Positions 1-6,321 of a DNA stretch of 8,534 nucleotides are shown piece by piece. Each line of letters opens with the position of its first letter. Position 1 is the first letter of the stretch. Under the pieces are notes generated by a model. It searched no databases, was not told where the DNA came from, and worked only from the letters and a program-made list of their open reading frames with translations. The DNA is from Succinivibrio sp. (lineage in GTDB: Bacteria > Pseudomonadota > Gammaproteobacteria > Enterobacterales > Succinivibrionaceae), in the NCBI GenBank assembly GCA_017959135.1, contig JAGDBH010000039.1, positions 1 through 8,534 of the forward strand. Direction: 5' to 3'. The translations under genes and the position numbers were made by a program.

Positions 1-823
1 CAATTTTATTCACATACTGCAGAAGTGAAACCAGACCTTCAATATCATGTCCGTCAACAGGACCGATATAGTTGAAGCCTAGCTCTTCAAAGAGAGTTCC
101 AGGCATAATCATGCCCTTTACGTGCTCCTGAGCCTTTTCTGCAAGAGATTTGATACCAGGAAGATCAAGGTTTGAAAGAAGCTTCTTACCGCCTTCAACA
201 AAATTTACATAGTATGGACTAGCTAGAATTGAAGCCAGATATTTGGAGATTGAGCCGACATTCTGAGAAATACTCATCTCGTTGTCGTTCAGGATTACGA
301 TAAGATCGACATCCTTGCATGAACCGGCGCAGTTCATGGCCTCGTAGGAGGCTCCTCCGGACAGAGCTCCATCGCCGATTACGGCTACAACCTTGTTATT
401 TGTTTTCAGCTTTTTCTGAGCAATGGCCAGACCTAAGGCAGAGCCGATTGAAGTTGAAGCATGACCTGTTGAGATCAGATCATAATCAGTCTCCCCTCTC
501 CAGATAAAGGCATGCAGACCATGACGCTGACGTATGGTTTTCAGCTCTTCCTTATGACCGGTAAGAATCTTGTGGGGATATGACTGATGACCTACATCCC
601 AGATGATCTTGTCATCCGGGGTATCGAAAACATAATGCAGAGCTGCGGTAAGTTCAACTACAGCAAGACCTGATGCCAGATGACCTGCAGTTTTACTTAC
701 TGAATCGACAATATATTTTCTGATTTCTGAACATAAGACATTCAGCTCACCAACAGGAAGCTTGCGCAGATCCGCTGGAGAGTGAATTTTATCAAGTAAA
801 GGTGTAGATATAATCTCAGTCAC
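1..823 (-). CDS. dxs: 1-deoxy-D-xylulose-5-phosphate synthase (Dxs), N-terminal 274 codons, cut by window edge
   Basis: Dxs is the thiamine-diphosphate enzyme that condenses pyruvate with glyceraldehyde 3-phosphate, the first step of the MEP isoprenoid pathway in the cytoplasm. The reading frame stays open from a GTG at 823-821 to the left edge. Landmarks match E. coli Dxs nearly residue for residue: SKTAGHLASG with the active-site His at residue 48, WDVGHQSYPHKILTG (75-89), STGHASTSIG (118-127), the ThDP-Mg motif GDG (150-152) ending in ILNDNEMSIS (177-186), and PGTLFEELGFNYIGPVDGHD (241-260). The catalytic Glu and the transketolase C-terminal domains lie outside the window. The GTG start gives an N-terminus within one residue of the E. 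coli length; no in-frame ATG lies between it and the ispA stop, and the Shine-Dalgarno is weak. It begins 6 nt after the ispA stop, in the same frame, so it is probably translationally coupled. Confidence 0.95.
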   Translation of the reverse strand, partial: MTEIISTPLLDKIHSPADLRKLPVGELNVLCSEIRKYIVDSVSKTAGHLASGLAVVELTAALHYVFDTPDDKIIWDVGHQSYPHKILTGHKEELKTIRQRHGLHAFIWRGETDYDLISTGHASTSIGSALGLAIAQKKLKTNNKVVAVIGDGALSGGASYEAMNCAGSCKDVDLIVILNDNEMSISQNVGSISKYLASILASPYYVNFVEGGKKLLSNLDLPGIKSLAEKAQEHVKGMIMPGTLFEELGFNYIGPVDGHDIEGLVSLLQYVNKI

Positions 824-829
824 GACGTT

Positions 830-1717
830 TTAATGATCTCTGTTTACAGTAAATAAAGCAAACTGCTTTAGCATTGAAGTATCAATCTTCAGTCTGGATA
901 AGGCTGCAATTGCCTTATCAGCACACTCTGCTGCAAATTTCTTTGATTCTTCTAAGCCAAGTAATGATGGATAGGTGCTCTTATCAAGACTGATATCTGC
1001 GCCCTGAGTCTTACCCATTACTGCAGTATCACCAATAACATCTAGAACATCATCCCAGACCTGGAATGCAAGTCCTGTCCAGGTGGCATACTCATCCAAT
1101 ACAGCAATATCATCTTCACTTACATTATCACAGCTGTAAGCGCCCATCATAACAGCTGCTCTAATAAGAGCTCCGGTCTTTTTGGAATGAAGTAATCTTA
1201 ACTGCTCGTAACTTAGTTTTTTACCTTCAGAATCAAGATCGATTGCCTGTCCTCCACACATTCCAGAATAGCCTGCCTTAGAGGCTAGGATACGTGTCAG
1301 GTTTGCAACTGATTTATCTGAAAAGCCTGATTTTTTATCAGAGAGGATTTCAAAAGCAAGAGACTGAAGAGCATCTCCTGCCAGCAGAGCCAGAGTCTGA
1401 CCAAATTTAACATGAACAGTTTCACGTCCACGTCTTAACTTGTCATTATCCATCTCTGGCATATCATCATGAATTAAGGAATAGGCGTGAATACATTCAA
1501 CCGCTGCGGCTGCATAATCAAGCTTATCCTGACTTTGACCTAAAGCCATGCCTGTAGCATATACCAAAAGAGGTCTGGCTCTTTTTCCGCCTAACAGAAG
1601 GCCGTACTGCATTGCTTCCTTCAAAGAAGCTGCATCATTATCAAAGCTGTTTAAATAATCTTCCATAAAGGAGTTAATCCTTTTGGAAACTGATGCGGCA
1701 AAGTCTTTTAATTCCAC
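830..1717 (-). CDS. ispA: Farnesyl diphosphate synthase (short-chain polyprenyl synthase, IspA)
   Basis: This 295-residue trans-prenyltransferase is expected to add isopentenyl diphosphate to dimethylallyl and geranyl diphosphate, giving C15 farnesyl diphosphate for quinones, undecaprenyl carriers and haem side chains. Visible motifs are GGKRARP (43-49), the first aspartate-rich motif DDMPEMD (84-90) in a LIHDD context followed by LRRGRETVH, and the second aspartate-rich motif within GLAFQVWDDVLDVIGD (215-230). The two-residue insert in the first motif and the Tyr five residues before it are as in E. coli IspA, which supports a farnesyl rather than a longer product. The length is typical of the family. 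The start is GTG (1717-1715), with an AAGGA Shine-Dalgarno 6 nt upstream overlapping the xseB stop. It lies between xseB and dxs, the classic xseB-ispA-dxs order. Some homologues make geranylgeranyl diphosphate, which sequence alone cannot exclude. Confidence 0.95.
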   Translation of the reverse strand: MELKDFAASVSKRINSFMEDYLNSFDNDAASLKEAMQYGLLLGGKRARPLLVYATGMALGQSQDKLDYAAAAVECIHAYSLIHDDMPEMDNDKLRRGRETVHVKFGQTLALLAGDALQSLAFEILSDKKSGFSDKSVANLTRILASKAGYSGMCGGQAIDLDSEGKKLSYEQLRLLHSKKTGALIRAAVMMGAYSCDNVSEDDIAVLDEYATWTGLAFQVWDDVLDVIGDTAVMGKTQGADISLDKSTYPSLLGLEESKKFAAECADKAIAALSRLKIDTSMLKQFALFTVNRDH

Positions 1718-1723
1718 TGATAA

Positions 1724-1728
1724 TCCTT
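1724..1728 (-). promoter_or_regulatory. Shine-Dalgarno of ispA, overlapping the xseB stop codon
   Basis: On the minus strand AAGGA lies 6 nt before the ispA GTG and shares its first two bases with the TAA of xseB. This supports the GTG start and suggests that ribosomes finishing xseB reinitiate on ispA. Confidence 0.65.
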
Positions 1729-1978
1729 AGAATTCTGTATCTGAACCTTGAGGTTCAAAATTCTCCAAAGAAATTGCCTCCTGGGCATTTTTCTTTGCAA
1801 TCTGGATCCTCTGTGACAGAGAATCCAGAGACTGTTTACAGGAGACAGCCAACTCCATGCCACGACTGTAAACAGCAATTGCTTCATCAATTGGAAGCTT
1901 GCCATCCTCAAGCTGGACGGTAAGCTTTTCTAATTCTGAAAGTTTTTCCTCTAATGAGGTCATCTGTTTATCAGCCAT
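1727..1978 (-). CDS. xseB: Exodeoxyribonuclease VII small subunit (XseB)
   Basis: This 83-residue protein is the small subunit of exonuclease VII. Several copies bind one XseA large subunit in the cytoplasm to degrade single-stranded DNA from either end. The family pattern is clear: a helical SLEEKLSELEKLTVQLEDG (8-26), then KLPIDEAIAVYSRGMEL, then a second long helix with QSLDSLSQRIQI. This follows E. coli XseB (80 residues) closely in length and spacing. The ATG at 1978-1976 has AGGA 7 nt upstream, a good Shine-Dalgarno, and lies 12 nt after the pheT stop. The catalytic partner xseA is not in the window, as is usual because it is normally unlinked. In many relatives xseB heads the isoprenoid genes; here it is carried behind pheT, so its expression probably depends on the pheS promoter. 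Confidence 0.95.
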   Translation of the reverse strand: MADKQMTSLEEKLSELEKLTVQLEDGKLPIDEAIAVYSRGMELAVSCKQSLDSLSQRIQIAKKNAQEAISLENFEPQGSDTEF

Positions 1979-1990
1979 GTATTTTTCCTA

Positions 1991-4369
1991 TTATGAACGA
2001 AGTACTGCGCCTAATTTCTTAGAAGCTTCCTCAATGATTCTGTTTGCAAGTGAATCAACCTCAGCATCCTCCAGAGTATGCTCCAGAGCCTGAGCGATAA
2101 CACCAACAGCAACAGAACGCTTATCACCTAATGAAGCGTCTTCGAATACGTCAAAGATGGTTACATCTTTTACTATATTACCGCCAACCTCGTAAATTAG
2201 ATCAGTTAATGCAGAAACTGCAACTGACTTCTCAATTACGAATGCAAAATCACGGCGAACGCTTGGGAATTTTGAAATTGGCTCGTAAACAGGAATTGCA
2301 CGGGTTGCAACAGCAGCTCTTTCAATCTCAAACACACCAACAGCCTGCTTGAAGCCTAAAGCCTTCTGAGCCAGAGGGTGAAGCATACCGACAAAGCCAA
2401 TCTTCTTGCCATTCTTAAGAATGTCAGCACCCTGTCCTGGGTGTAGGCACTTCTCAGTGGTACGAACGAAAGTAATATCCTTGGTATCAACATTTAATGC
2501 AAGCAGATTCTCAACATCACCCTTTACATCAAAGAAATCAACACCACGGCTCTTCTCGTGCCAGGTCTCATCGTGGATATCACCAACACTGATACCTGCA
2601 ATCATAGCTTCCTGTCTTACACCATTCTCTGCAGACTCGTCGATAATGTAGCGAAGTCCCTGCTCGAACAGACGAACCTTACGCTGCTGACGGTTTACAT
2701 TGTATTTTGCAACAATGCAAAGACCTGCAAGCAGGCTGGTACGCATTGCTGATAATTCAGGTGAAATAGGGGTATTCAGCATTAAAGGCTTGATATCTGA
2801 GAACTCAGATAAAACCTTAGGATCGGTAAATGAATAGGTAATTGCCTCGTTGTAGCCGACATCGCAAAGAACCTTCTTGATGTCACGGTCTTCAACAACT
2901 TCCTCTTTCTCGTGAACCATGTACAGATCACTTACAGGAGTTGCGTTAGGAATATTGTTGTAGCCGTAGATTCTTGCTACTTCCTCAATCAGATCCTCTT
3001 CGATTTCAATATCGAATCTGAATGAAGGTGATACGCAGACAAAGCCGCCGTCAATCTTCTTAGGGCTTAACTCAAGGTTATCAAGAATCTTGAATACGGT
3101 ATCAGCATCAATAGCTACACCTAAAACCTTCTCAAGTTTTGAAAGTCTTAAGGTAATTTCCTTGTATTTAGGAAGATTGTCTTCTGATACAACCTCGTTC
3201 AGAGGTCCAGCCTGACCGCCTGCAATTTCAATCAGAAGTGCAGTTGCGCGCTCCATTGCGCGAGCCTGATTCATTGGATCAACACCACGCTCAAAACGGT
3301 GTGAAGCATCAGTGTTCAGACCGTACTGACGAGCTCTGCCCTTGATGGCATCAGCTGAGAAGTATGCAGACTCTAAAAGAACATCTGTGGTGTTATCATC
3401 AATACCTGAGTTCAGACCGCCAAAAATACCAGCCATAGCAACAGGACCGGTTGAATCAGCAATAATCAGAGTATTGTCGTTCAGCTTAACTTCATCACCT
3501 GAAAGAACTGTCATTGGCTCGTCCTTGTGAGCCTTGCGAACAACAATCTTGTCGTGAATCTTGTTTAAATCGAATGAGTGAAGTGGCTGGCTGTACTCAA
3601 GCATTACATAGTTTGTAACGTCAACGATTGGAGATACAGAACGGATACCGCAGCGACGAAGTCTTTCAACCATCCACAGAGGAGATTTAGCCTTCTGGTT
3701 AACACCGCGAACAACACGTGAAATATAACGTGGACATGCAGCCTTGTCTTCAACTTCTACAGTGAAGATATCATTGATTGTTGGAGCAACCTTCTCAACC
3801 TTTGGATACTCGAACTTCTTGCCCAGAAGTACAGCGATTTCACGGGCAATACCGCTCATGCCAAGACAGTCTGGACGGTTTGAGGTCAGATCAACATCAA
3901 TAGCCTTATCGTTCAGCTTGAAGTACTCACGGATATCCATTCCTAAAGGAGCATCCTCAGGAAGCTCTACAATACCGTTTGACTCCTCTGACATGCCTAG
4001 TTCCTTGAATGAACACAGCATACCGTTTGACTCAACACCGCGAAGCTTTGCCTTCTTGATGGTAATGCCGTTTACGTGGGCTCCGATTAGAGATGCGCAA
4101 ACCTTTAGACCTTCACGGCAGTTTGGAGCACCGCAGACAATCTGGAATACCTGACCGTTACCTACATCAACCTTGGTTACATGCATGTGGTCTGAATCAG
4201 GATGTGGAACACACTCTAATACCTTACCTACAACGACATTATCGAAATTGTCAGCAACATCATTTACAGAATCAACCTCAAGACCTGCCATGGTAATCAT
4301 GTCAGACAGCTGCTCTGCATCCAGGTCATTCTTGACCCACTCATCAATCCATAATTTATTGAAAATCAT
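1991..4369 (-). CDS. pheT: Phenylalanyl-tRNA synthetase beta subunit (PheT)
   Basis: This is the 792-residue beta subunit of the (alpha-beta)2 enzyme that charges tRNA-Phe; E. coli PheT has 795. Domains in order: an N-terminal segment, an EMAP/OB-like tRNA-binding domain (about 40-150, with IVCGAPNCREGLKVCASLIG), the B3/B4 editing domain (about 210-390), the B5 DNA-binding-like domain (about 400-475), a catalytic-like core without ATP-site function (about 480-690), and a C-terminal FDX-ACB anticodon-binding domain from about residue 698 (YEPISKFPSVRRDFAFVIE). Residues aligning with the known editing-site positions are kept: H264, E333, T353 and A355 (in TDASHR), so hydrolysis of Tyr-tRNA-Phe is probably intact. 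The gene starts 23 nt after the pheS stop with only a weak GGAT Shine-Dalgarno. In E. coli ihfA follows pheT; here xseB does. Identification is very secure. Confidence 0.97.
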   Translation of the reverse strand: MIFNKLWIDEWVKNDLDAEQLSDMITMAGLEVDSVNDVADNFDNVVVGKVLECVPHPDSDHMHVTKVDVGNGQVFQIVCGAPNCREGLKVCASLIGAHVNGITIKKAKLRGVESNGMLCSFKELGMSEESNGIVELPEDAPLGMDIREYFKLNDKAIDVDLTSNRPDCLGMSGIAREIAVLLGKKFEYPKVEKVAPTINDIFTVEVEDKAACPRYISRVVRGVNQKAKSPLWMVERLRRCGIRSVSPIVDVTNYVMLEYSQPLHSFDLNKIHDKIVVRKAHKDEPMTVLSGDEVKLNDNTLIIADSTGPVAMAGIFGGLNSGIDDNTTDVLLESAYFSADAIKGRARQYGLNTDASHRFERGVDPMNQARAMERATALLIEIAGGQAGPLNEVVSEDNLPKYKEITLRLSKLEKVLGVAIDADTVFKILDNLELSPKKIDGGFVCVSPSFRFDIEIEEDLIEEVARIYGYNNIPNATPVSDLYMVHEKEEVVEDRDIKKVLCDVGYNEAITYSFTDPKVLSEFSDIKPLMLNTPISPELSAMRTSLLAGLCIVAKYNVNRQQRKVRLFEQGLRYIIDESAENGVRQEAMIAGISVGDIHDETWHEKSRGVDFFDVKGDVENLLALNVDTKDITFVRTTEKCLHPGQGADILKNGKKIGFVGMLHPLAQKALGFKQAVGVFEIERAAVATRAIPVYEPISKFPSVRRDFAFVIEKSVAVSALTDLIYEVGGNIVKDVTIFDVFEDASLGDKRSVAVGVIAQALEHTLEDAEVDSLANRIIEEASKKLGAVLRS

Positions 4370-4392
4370 TTTTATCTATCCAAACTCAGGTA

Positions 4393-5376
4393 TTAGGCAA
4401 ACTGCTTTAAGAAACGAAGGTCATTTTCAAAGAATGCGCGCAGGTCATTTACACCGTAACGCAGCATGGTCAGACGCTCAACGCCCATACCAAATGCATA
4501 GCCGACATATTTGTCTGTATCGATACCAACATTCTTTAATACATTTGGATGAACCATTCCGCAACCTAAAACCTCTAGCCACTTGCCGCCCTTACGACGA
4601 AGGTCAACCTCTGCTGAAGGCTCAGTAAATGGGAAGAATGAAGGACGGAAACGAACCTCAAGCTCTTCCTCGAAGAATTTTAACAGGAACTCGTGCAGCA
4701 CGCCCTTAAGCTCAGCGAATGAGGTGTGCTCTTCAACAAGCAGACCTTCAACCTGATGGAACATTGGGGTATGAGTCATGTCATAGTCGTTTCTGTAAAC
4801 ACGGCCAGGAGCAATGATTCTGATAGGAGGCTTCTGAGTCTCCATGGTACGAACCTGTACTGATGAAGTCTGTGAACGTAACAGCAGACCGTTCTCTACA
4901 GAGAAGGTATCCTGTGAAGATCTTGCAGGATGATTTGGTGGAAGATTCAGAGCATCAAAGTTATGATAGTCATCTTCAATCTCAGGACCGCCTACAACGC
5001 TAAAGCCCATAGAGCCGAAGATTTCCTTGATTCTCTGGATGGTTCTGCTGATTGGGTGCTCATTACCAAGCTCAATCTTGCGGCCTGGCAGAGTAATATC
5101 AACAGTTTCATTTGAAAGCTTGGCCTCTAAAAGAGCCTGTTCGATCTGAGCCTTCTTGGTTTCGATTGCTTCAATAACAGCCTGACGAGCTTCATTGATG
5201 ATAGCGCCTGTCTGAGGTCTTTCCTCAGCAGAAAGCTTTCCAAGCTCACGCATAAAGGCTGTAAACTCACCTTTTTTTCCAAGGAAATTTGTTTTTACAG
5301 CTTCTAATTCCTGTAAATCTTTAGCATTATTTGCTGCGTTTATGCCATTTAATTTGGCTTGTTCTAAATTGTCCAT
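4393..5376 (-). CDS. pheS: Phenylalanyl-tRNA synthetase alpha subunit (PheS)
   Basis: This catalytic alpha subunit activates phenylalanine with ATP and transfers it to tRNA-Phe together with PheT. It has 327 residues, exactly the E. coli length. An N-terminal coiled coil (about 1-90, with LGKKGEF at 32-38) binds tRNA. The class II motifs follow: motif 1 around [14 protein letters not shown] (130-143), motif 2 in [20 protein letters not shown] (192-211), and motif 3 [13 protein letters not shown] (296-308). Ala294, which sets the size of the phenylalanine pocket in E. coli, is present. The start fits: 31 residues precede LGKKG in both this protein and E. coli PheS. The Shine-Dalgarno is poor. 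It is the first gene of the minus-strand train. No Phe-rich leader peptide like pheM is visible in the roughly 55-nt leader predicted from the candidate promoter. Confidence 0.97.
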   Translation of the reverse strand: MDNLEQAKLNGINAANNAKDLQELEAVKTNFLGKKGEFTAFMRELGKLSAEERPQTGAIINEARQAVIEAIETKKAQIEQALLEAKLSNETVDITLPGRKIELGNEHPISRTIQRIKEIFGSMGFSVVGGPEIEDDYHNFDALNLPPNHPARSSQDTFSVENGLLLRSQTSSVQVRTMETQKPPIRIIAPGRVYRNDYDMTHTPMFHQVEGLLVEEHTSFAELKGVLHEFLLKFFEEELEVRFRPSFFPFTEPSAEVDLRRKGGKWLEVLGCGMVHPNVLKNVGIDTDKYVGYAFGMGVERLTMLRYGVNDLRAFFENDLRFLKQFA

Positions 5377-5437
5377 TGATATATACCAGTATCCAAAAGG
5401 ACTTCTATGTCCAAAACAAAATAATAGATAACCGTGT

Positions 5438-5466
5438 ATTATCGCATTTTTATGACATAAACGGAA
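5438..5466 (-). promoter_or_regulatory. Candidate sigma70 promoter of pheST-xseB-ispA-dxs (extended -10)
   Basis: On the minus strand TGCGATAAT forms an extended -10 (hexamer GATAAT at 5443-5438, one mismatch to TATAAT, with the TGn extension). A weak -35, TTCCGT, lies at 5466-5461 with a 17-nt spacer. Transcription would start near 5431, giving a leader of about 55 nt before pheS. The site lies just after the intrinsic terminator of the preceding small gene, where a new promoter is needed. The weak -35 would be tolerated with an extended -10. This is called by pattern only. Confidence 0.5.
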
Positions 5467-5480
5467 ATTTTAATATTGAG

Positions 5481-5509
5481 AATAAAAAAAGTGCATCAAA
5501 ATGCACTTT
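5481..5509 (-). terminator. Intrinsic terminator after the small VbhA-like gene
   Basis: Read on the minus strand, AAAGTGCAT pairs with ATGCACTTT across a TTTG loop (arms 5509-5501 and 5496-5488), and the 3' arm runs into a U tract with seven consecutive T (5490-5484), then ATT. The stem has 9 pairs with a modest GC content but is perfect. The U tract is on the minus strand only, so it serves the small gene ending at 5602 and insulates pheS. On the plus strand only TTTAA follows, so it is not bidirectional. Confidence 0.75.
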
Positions 5510-5546
5510 AATCGGAAGGAGTCTGGAAGGATACACAAAATTCCCT

Positions 5547-5569
5547 GCAGTTTCCATCACAGAAACTGC
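5547..5569 (-). other. Hairpin in the 3' region of the small gene
   Basis: A perfect 8-bp inverted repeat GCAGTTTC / GAAACTGC with a 7-nt loop lies between the stop of the small gene (5602) and its terminator. No U tract follows it on either strand, so it is not a terminator itself. Together with the terminator it makes a two-hairpin 3' untranslated segment of about 120 nt. It could stabilise the mRNA or form part of a small RNA released from the transcript. Confidence 0.5.
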
Positions 5570-5601
5570 TGCTGGAAAACTATAACATCATATACATGCG
5601 G

Positions 5602-5829
5602 TTAGGCTTCAATATTGAATTTCCTGTTTGAACCGTTCTTCAAAAGCTCAAAGATCCGATCGCAGTAATTACCGATATCAATCTTGCAGTTGATATAGTC
5701 GTTGTACAACTTTGACATCTCAGGGGTAATCTTAACCATGAAGCTCTCTAAGGTCAGGTTAAAGATTTTTAGGTTGCGAATTCTTCTGTTTTTCTCGTGT
5801 TCAAACTCAATATTCGATATATTTTCCAT
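5602..5829 (-). CDS. Small protein with a VbhA-like (Fic antitoxin-type) C-terminal half; function unknown
   Basis: This is a 75-residue, highly charged protein with no signal peptide or membrane segment. The start is well supported: ATG at 5829-5827 with GGAG (5840-5837) 7 nt upstream. The N-terminal half is basic (HEKNRRIRNLKI). The stretch LTLESFMVKITPEMSKLYND, then YINCKIDIGNYCDRIFELL, matches from memory the shape of VbhA-type domains that inhibit Fic AMP-transferases: a helix, an LEGF-like turn, a TPE-initiated helix, YxxGEI, then a final helix. The inhibitory motif is imperfect: NLTLES stands where [S/T]xxxE[G/N] is expected, and the usual GEI is CKI. No Fic gene is adjacent. It is followed by a hairpin and a good terminator, which indicates a real, independently transcribed gene. 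The family assignment is tentative; it may be an orphan antitoxin or an unrelated helical protein. Confidence 0.7.
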   Translation of the reverse strand: MENISNIEFEHEKNRRIRNLKIFNLTLESFMVKITPEMSKLYNDYINCKIDIGNYCDRIFELLKNGSNRKFNIEA

Positions 5830-5907
5830 CTTTCCGCTCCAATATTTGCTGTAAAAAAACTGACAATTATGTGTTTTCTTTAAGAGTAGTACAGGAAAAT
5901 GAGTGAA

Positions 5908-6072
5908 TTCTTATAATAAAGTGTGACAAACCCATAACTATAATATAAGTTATGAATTTAAGAAATTTTGTGACCAGCAACTAGGTTCTTAATTTGAAGC
6001 AGGATCACACTATTTACTCATTTATTCTTAAGAAAATTTTGTAAGAATATGGCTTTCTAGCAATGATTCTTA
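5908..6072. repeat. Cluster of TTCTTA / TAAGAA hexamers
   Basis: TTCTTA occurs on the plus strand starting at 5908, 5986, 6025 and 6067, and its complement TAAGAA starts at 5959, 6029 and 6042. The copies at 6025-6034 form the perfect palindrome TTCTTAAGAA, and 6024-6030 with 6042-6048 form a 7-bp inverted repeat. The plus-strand copies are spaced 78, 39 and 42 bp, near multiples of 40. Even in AT-rich DNA, seven copies in 165 bp is more than I would expect. The role is unknown; an array of regulator sites is possible. Confidence 0.45.
5933..5954. repeat. Inverted repeat CATAACT-N8-AGTTATG spanning a TATAAT
   Basis: Perfect 7-bp arms (5933-5939 and 5948-5954) flank an 8-nt AT spacer. The first arm's last base and the spacer include a perfect TATAAT (5939-5944). 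The layout would suit an operator lying on a -10 element, but no matching -35 is visible. Confidence 0.4.
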
Positions 6073-6144
6073 ATAAGATAATTTTCATGAAATACAGTTA
6101 GTTATTTTTCAGTTCAGAGATTAATATTGTGTACATAACAAAAA

Positions 6145-6160
6145 TGATACAAAAGTATCA
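6145..6160. repeat. Perfect dyad TGATAC-N4-GTATCA in the lolC upstream region
   Basis: Two 6-bp arms (6145-6150 and 6155-6160) are separated by AAAA and followed by more A. On the minus strand the 3' arm is followed by TTTTTG, so it could act as a weak terminator there, but no gene reads into it. On the plus strand it resembles a dimeric repressor operator about 160 bp before lolC. Confidence 0.4.
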
Positions 6161-6213
6161 AAAATAGATTTTTGTTAAAAATAAACTCAGAAACACTCCC
6201 TTGAAAATTACTT

Positions 6214-6266
6214 TTTTCTAACGGTCACATAAGCGTAAAAAGTTTAGAAAAGGCATGGCTCATGCC
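6214..6266 (+). promoter_or_regulatory. Possible structured leader of lolC (two hairpins)
   Basis: TTTTCTAA (6214-6221) can pair with TTAGAAAA (6244-6251). Immediately after it, GGCAT (6252-6256) pairs with ATGCC (6262-6266) across a 5-nt loop, followed by GTTTATT. AACGG (6220-6224) could alternatively pair with CCGTT (6265-6269), disrupting both. The T run is too poor for a clear terminator. Whether this region is in the lolC mRNA depends on an unknown start site. Confidence 0.25.
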
Positions 6267-6311
6267 GTTTATTGGAGTAAAATATACACTCTAAAAATTT
6301 ACAGAATATAC

Positions 6312-6315
6312 AGGA
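6312..6315 (+). promoter_or_regulatory. Shine-Dalgarno AGGA that decides the lolC start
   Basis: AGGA ends directly against the TTG at 6316, which is too close for initiation, but is 6 nt from the TTG at 6322, an ideal distance. No in-frame ATG or GTG occurs between the upstream stop (6292-6294) and this site. The start is therefore most likely TTG at 6322, not 6316. Confidence 0.6.
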
Positions 6316-6321
6316 TTGAAG

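Larger units (their letters stand above)
5830..6321. other. Divergent AT-rich intergenic region, repeat-rich, no credible gene
   Basis: About 490 bp separate the small minus-strand gene from lolC on the plus strand. All frames are broken by stops; the longest ATG frames are about a dozen codons and have no Shine-Dalgarno. The region must hold the promoters of both flanking genes. Perfect TATAAT hexamers occur on the plus strand at 5912-5917 and 5939-5944, but neither has a convincing -35. I therefore cannot assign a lolC promoter; TATACA at 6283-6288 is a weak candidate close to the gene. The region contains several inverted repeats and clustered TTCTTA/TAAGAA hexamers, listed separately. Confidence 0.7.

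Noticed and set aside
3744..4628. Long plus-strand open frames (136 and 151 codons) opposite pheT and the end of pheS
   Set aside because: They are antisense shadows of strongly conserved coding sequence and the proteins match nothing recognisable. The second spans the pheS-pheT junction without a plausible ribosome site.
5399..5412. Small hairpin GGAC-N6-GTCC followed by TTTT in the pheS leader (minus strand)
   Set aside because: Four base pairs and four T residues are too weak for an intrinsic terminator or attenuator.
5331..5585. Plus-strand frame of 84 codons across the pheS promoter and terminator
   Set aside because: It runs antisense through the start of pheS, a promoter and a perfect terminator hairpin, and has no Shine-Dalgarno or recognisable family.
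5921..6010. TGTGA and TCACA half-sites suggesting CRP binding
   Set aside because: The halves at 5922, 5969 and 6005 are never at the N6 spacing needed for a CRP site.
6061..6090. Fur-box-like run with GATAAT and TTTTCAT
   Set aside because: The match to the 19-bp inverted Fur consensus is poor and is easily explained by AT-rich composition.
5951..6102. Tiny ATG frames (10 to 12 codons) in the intergenic region, possible leader peptides
   Set aside because: None has a Shine-Dalgarno, and none is followed by a coupled gene or an attenuator.
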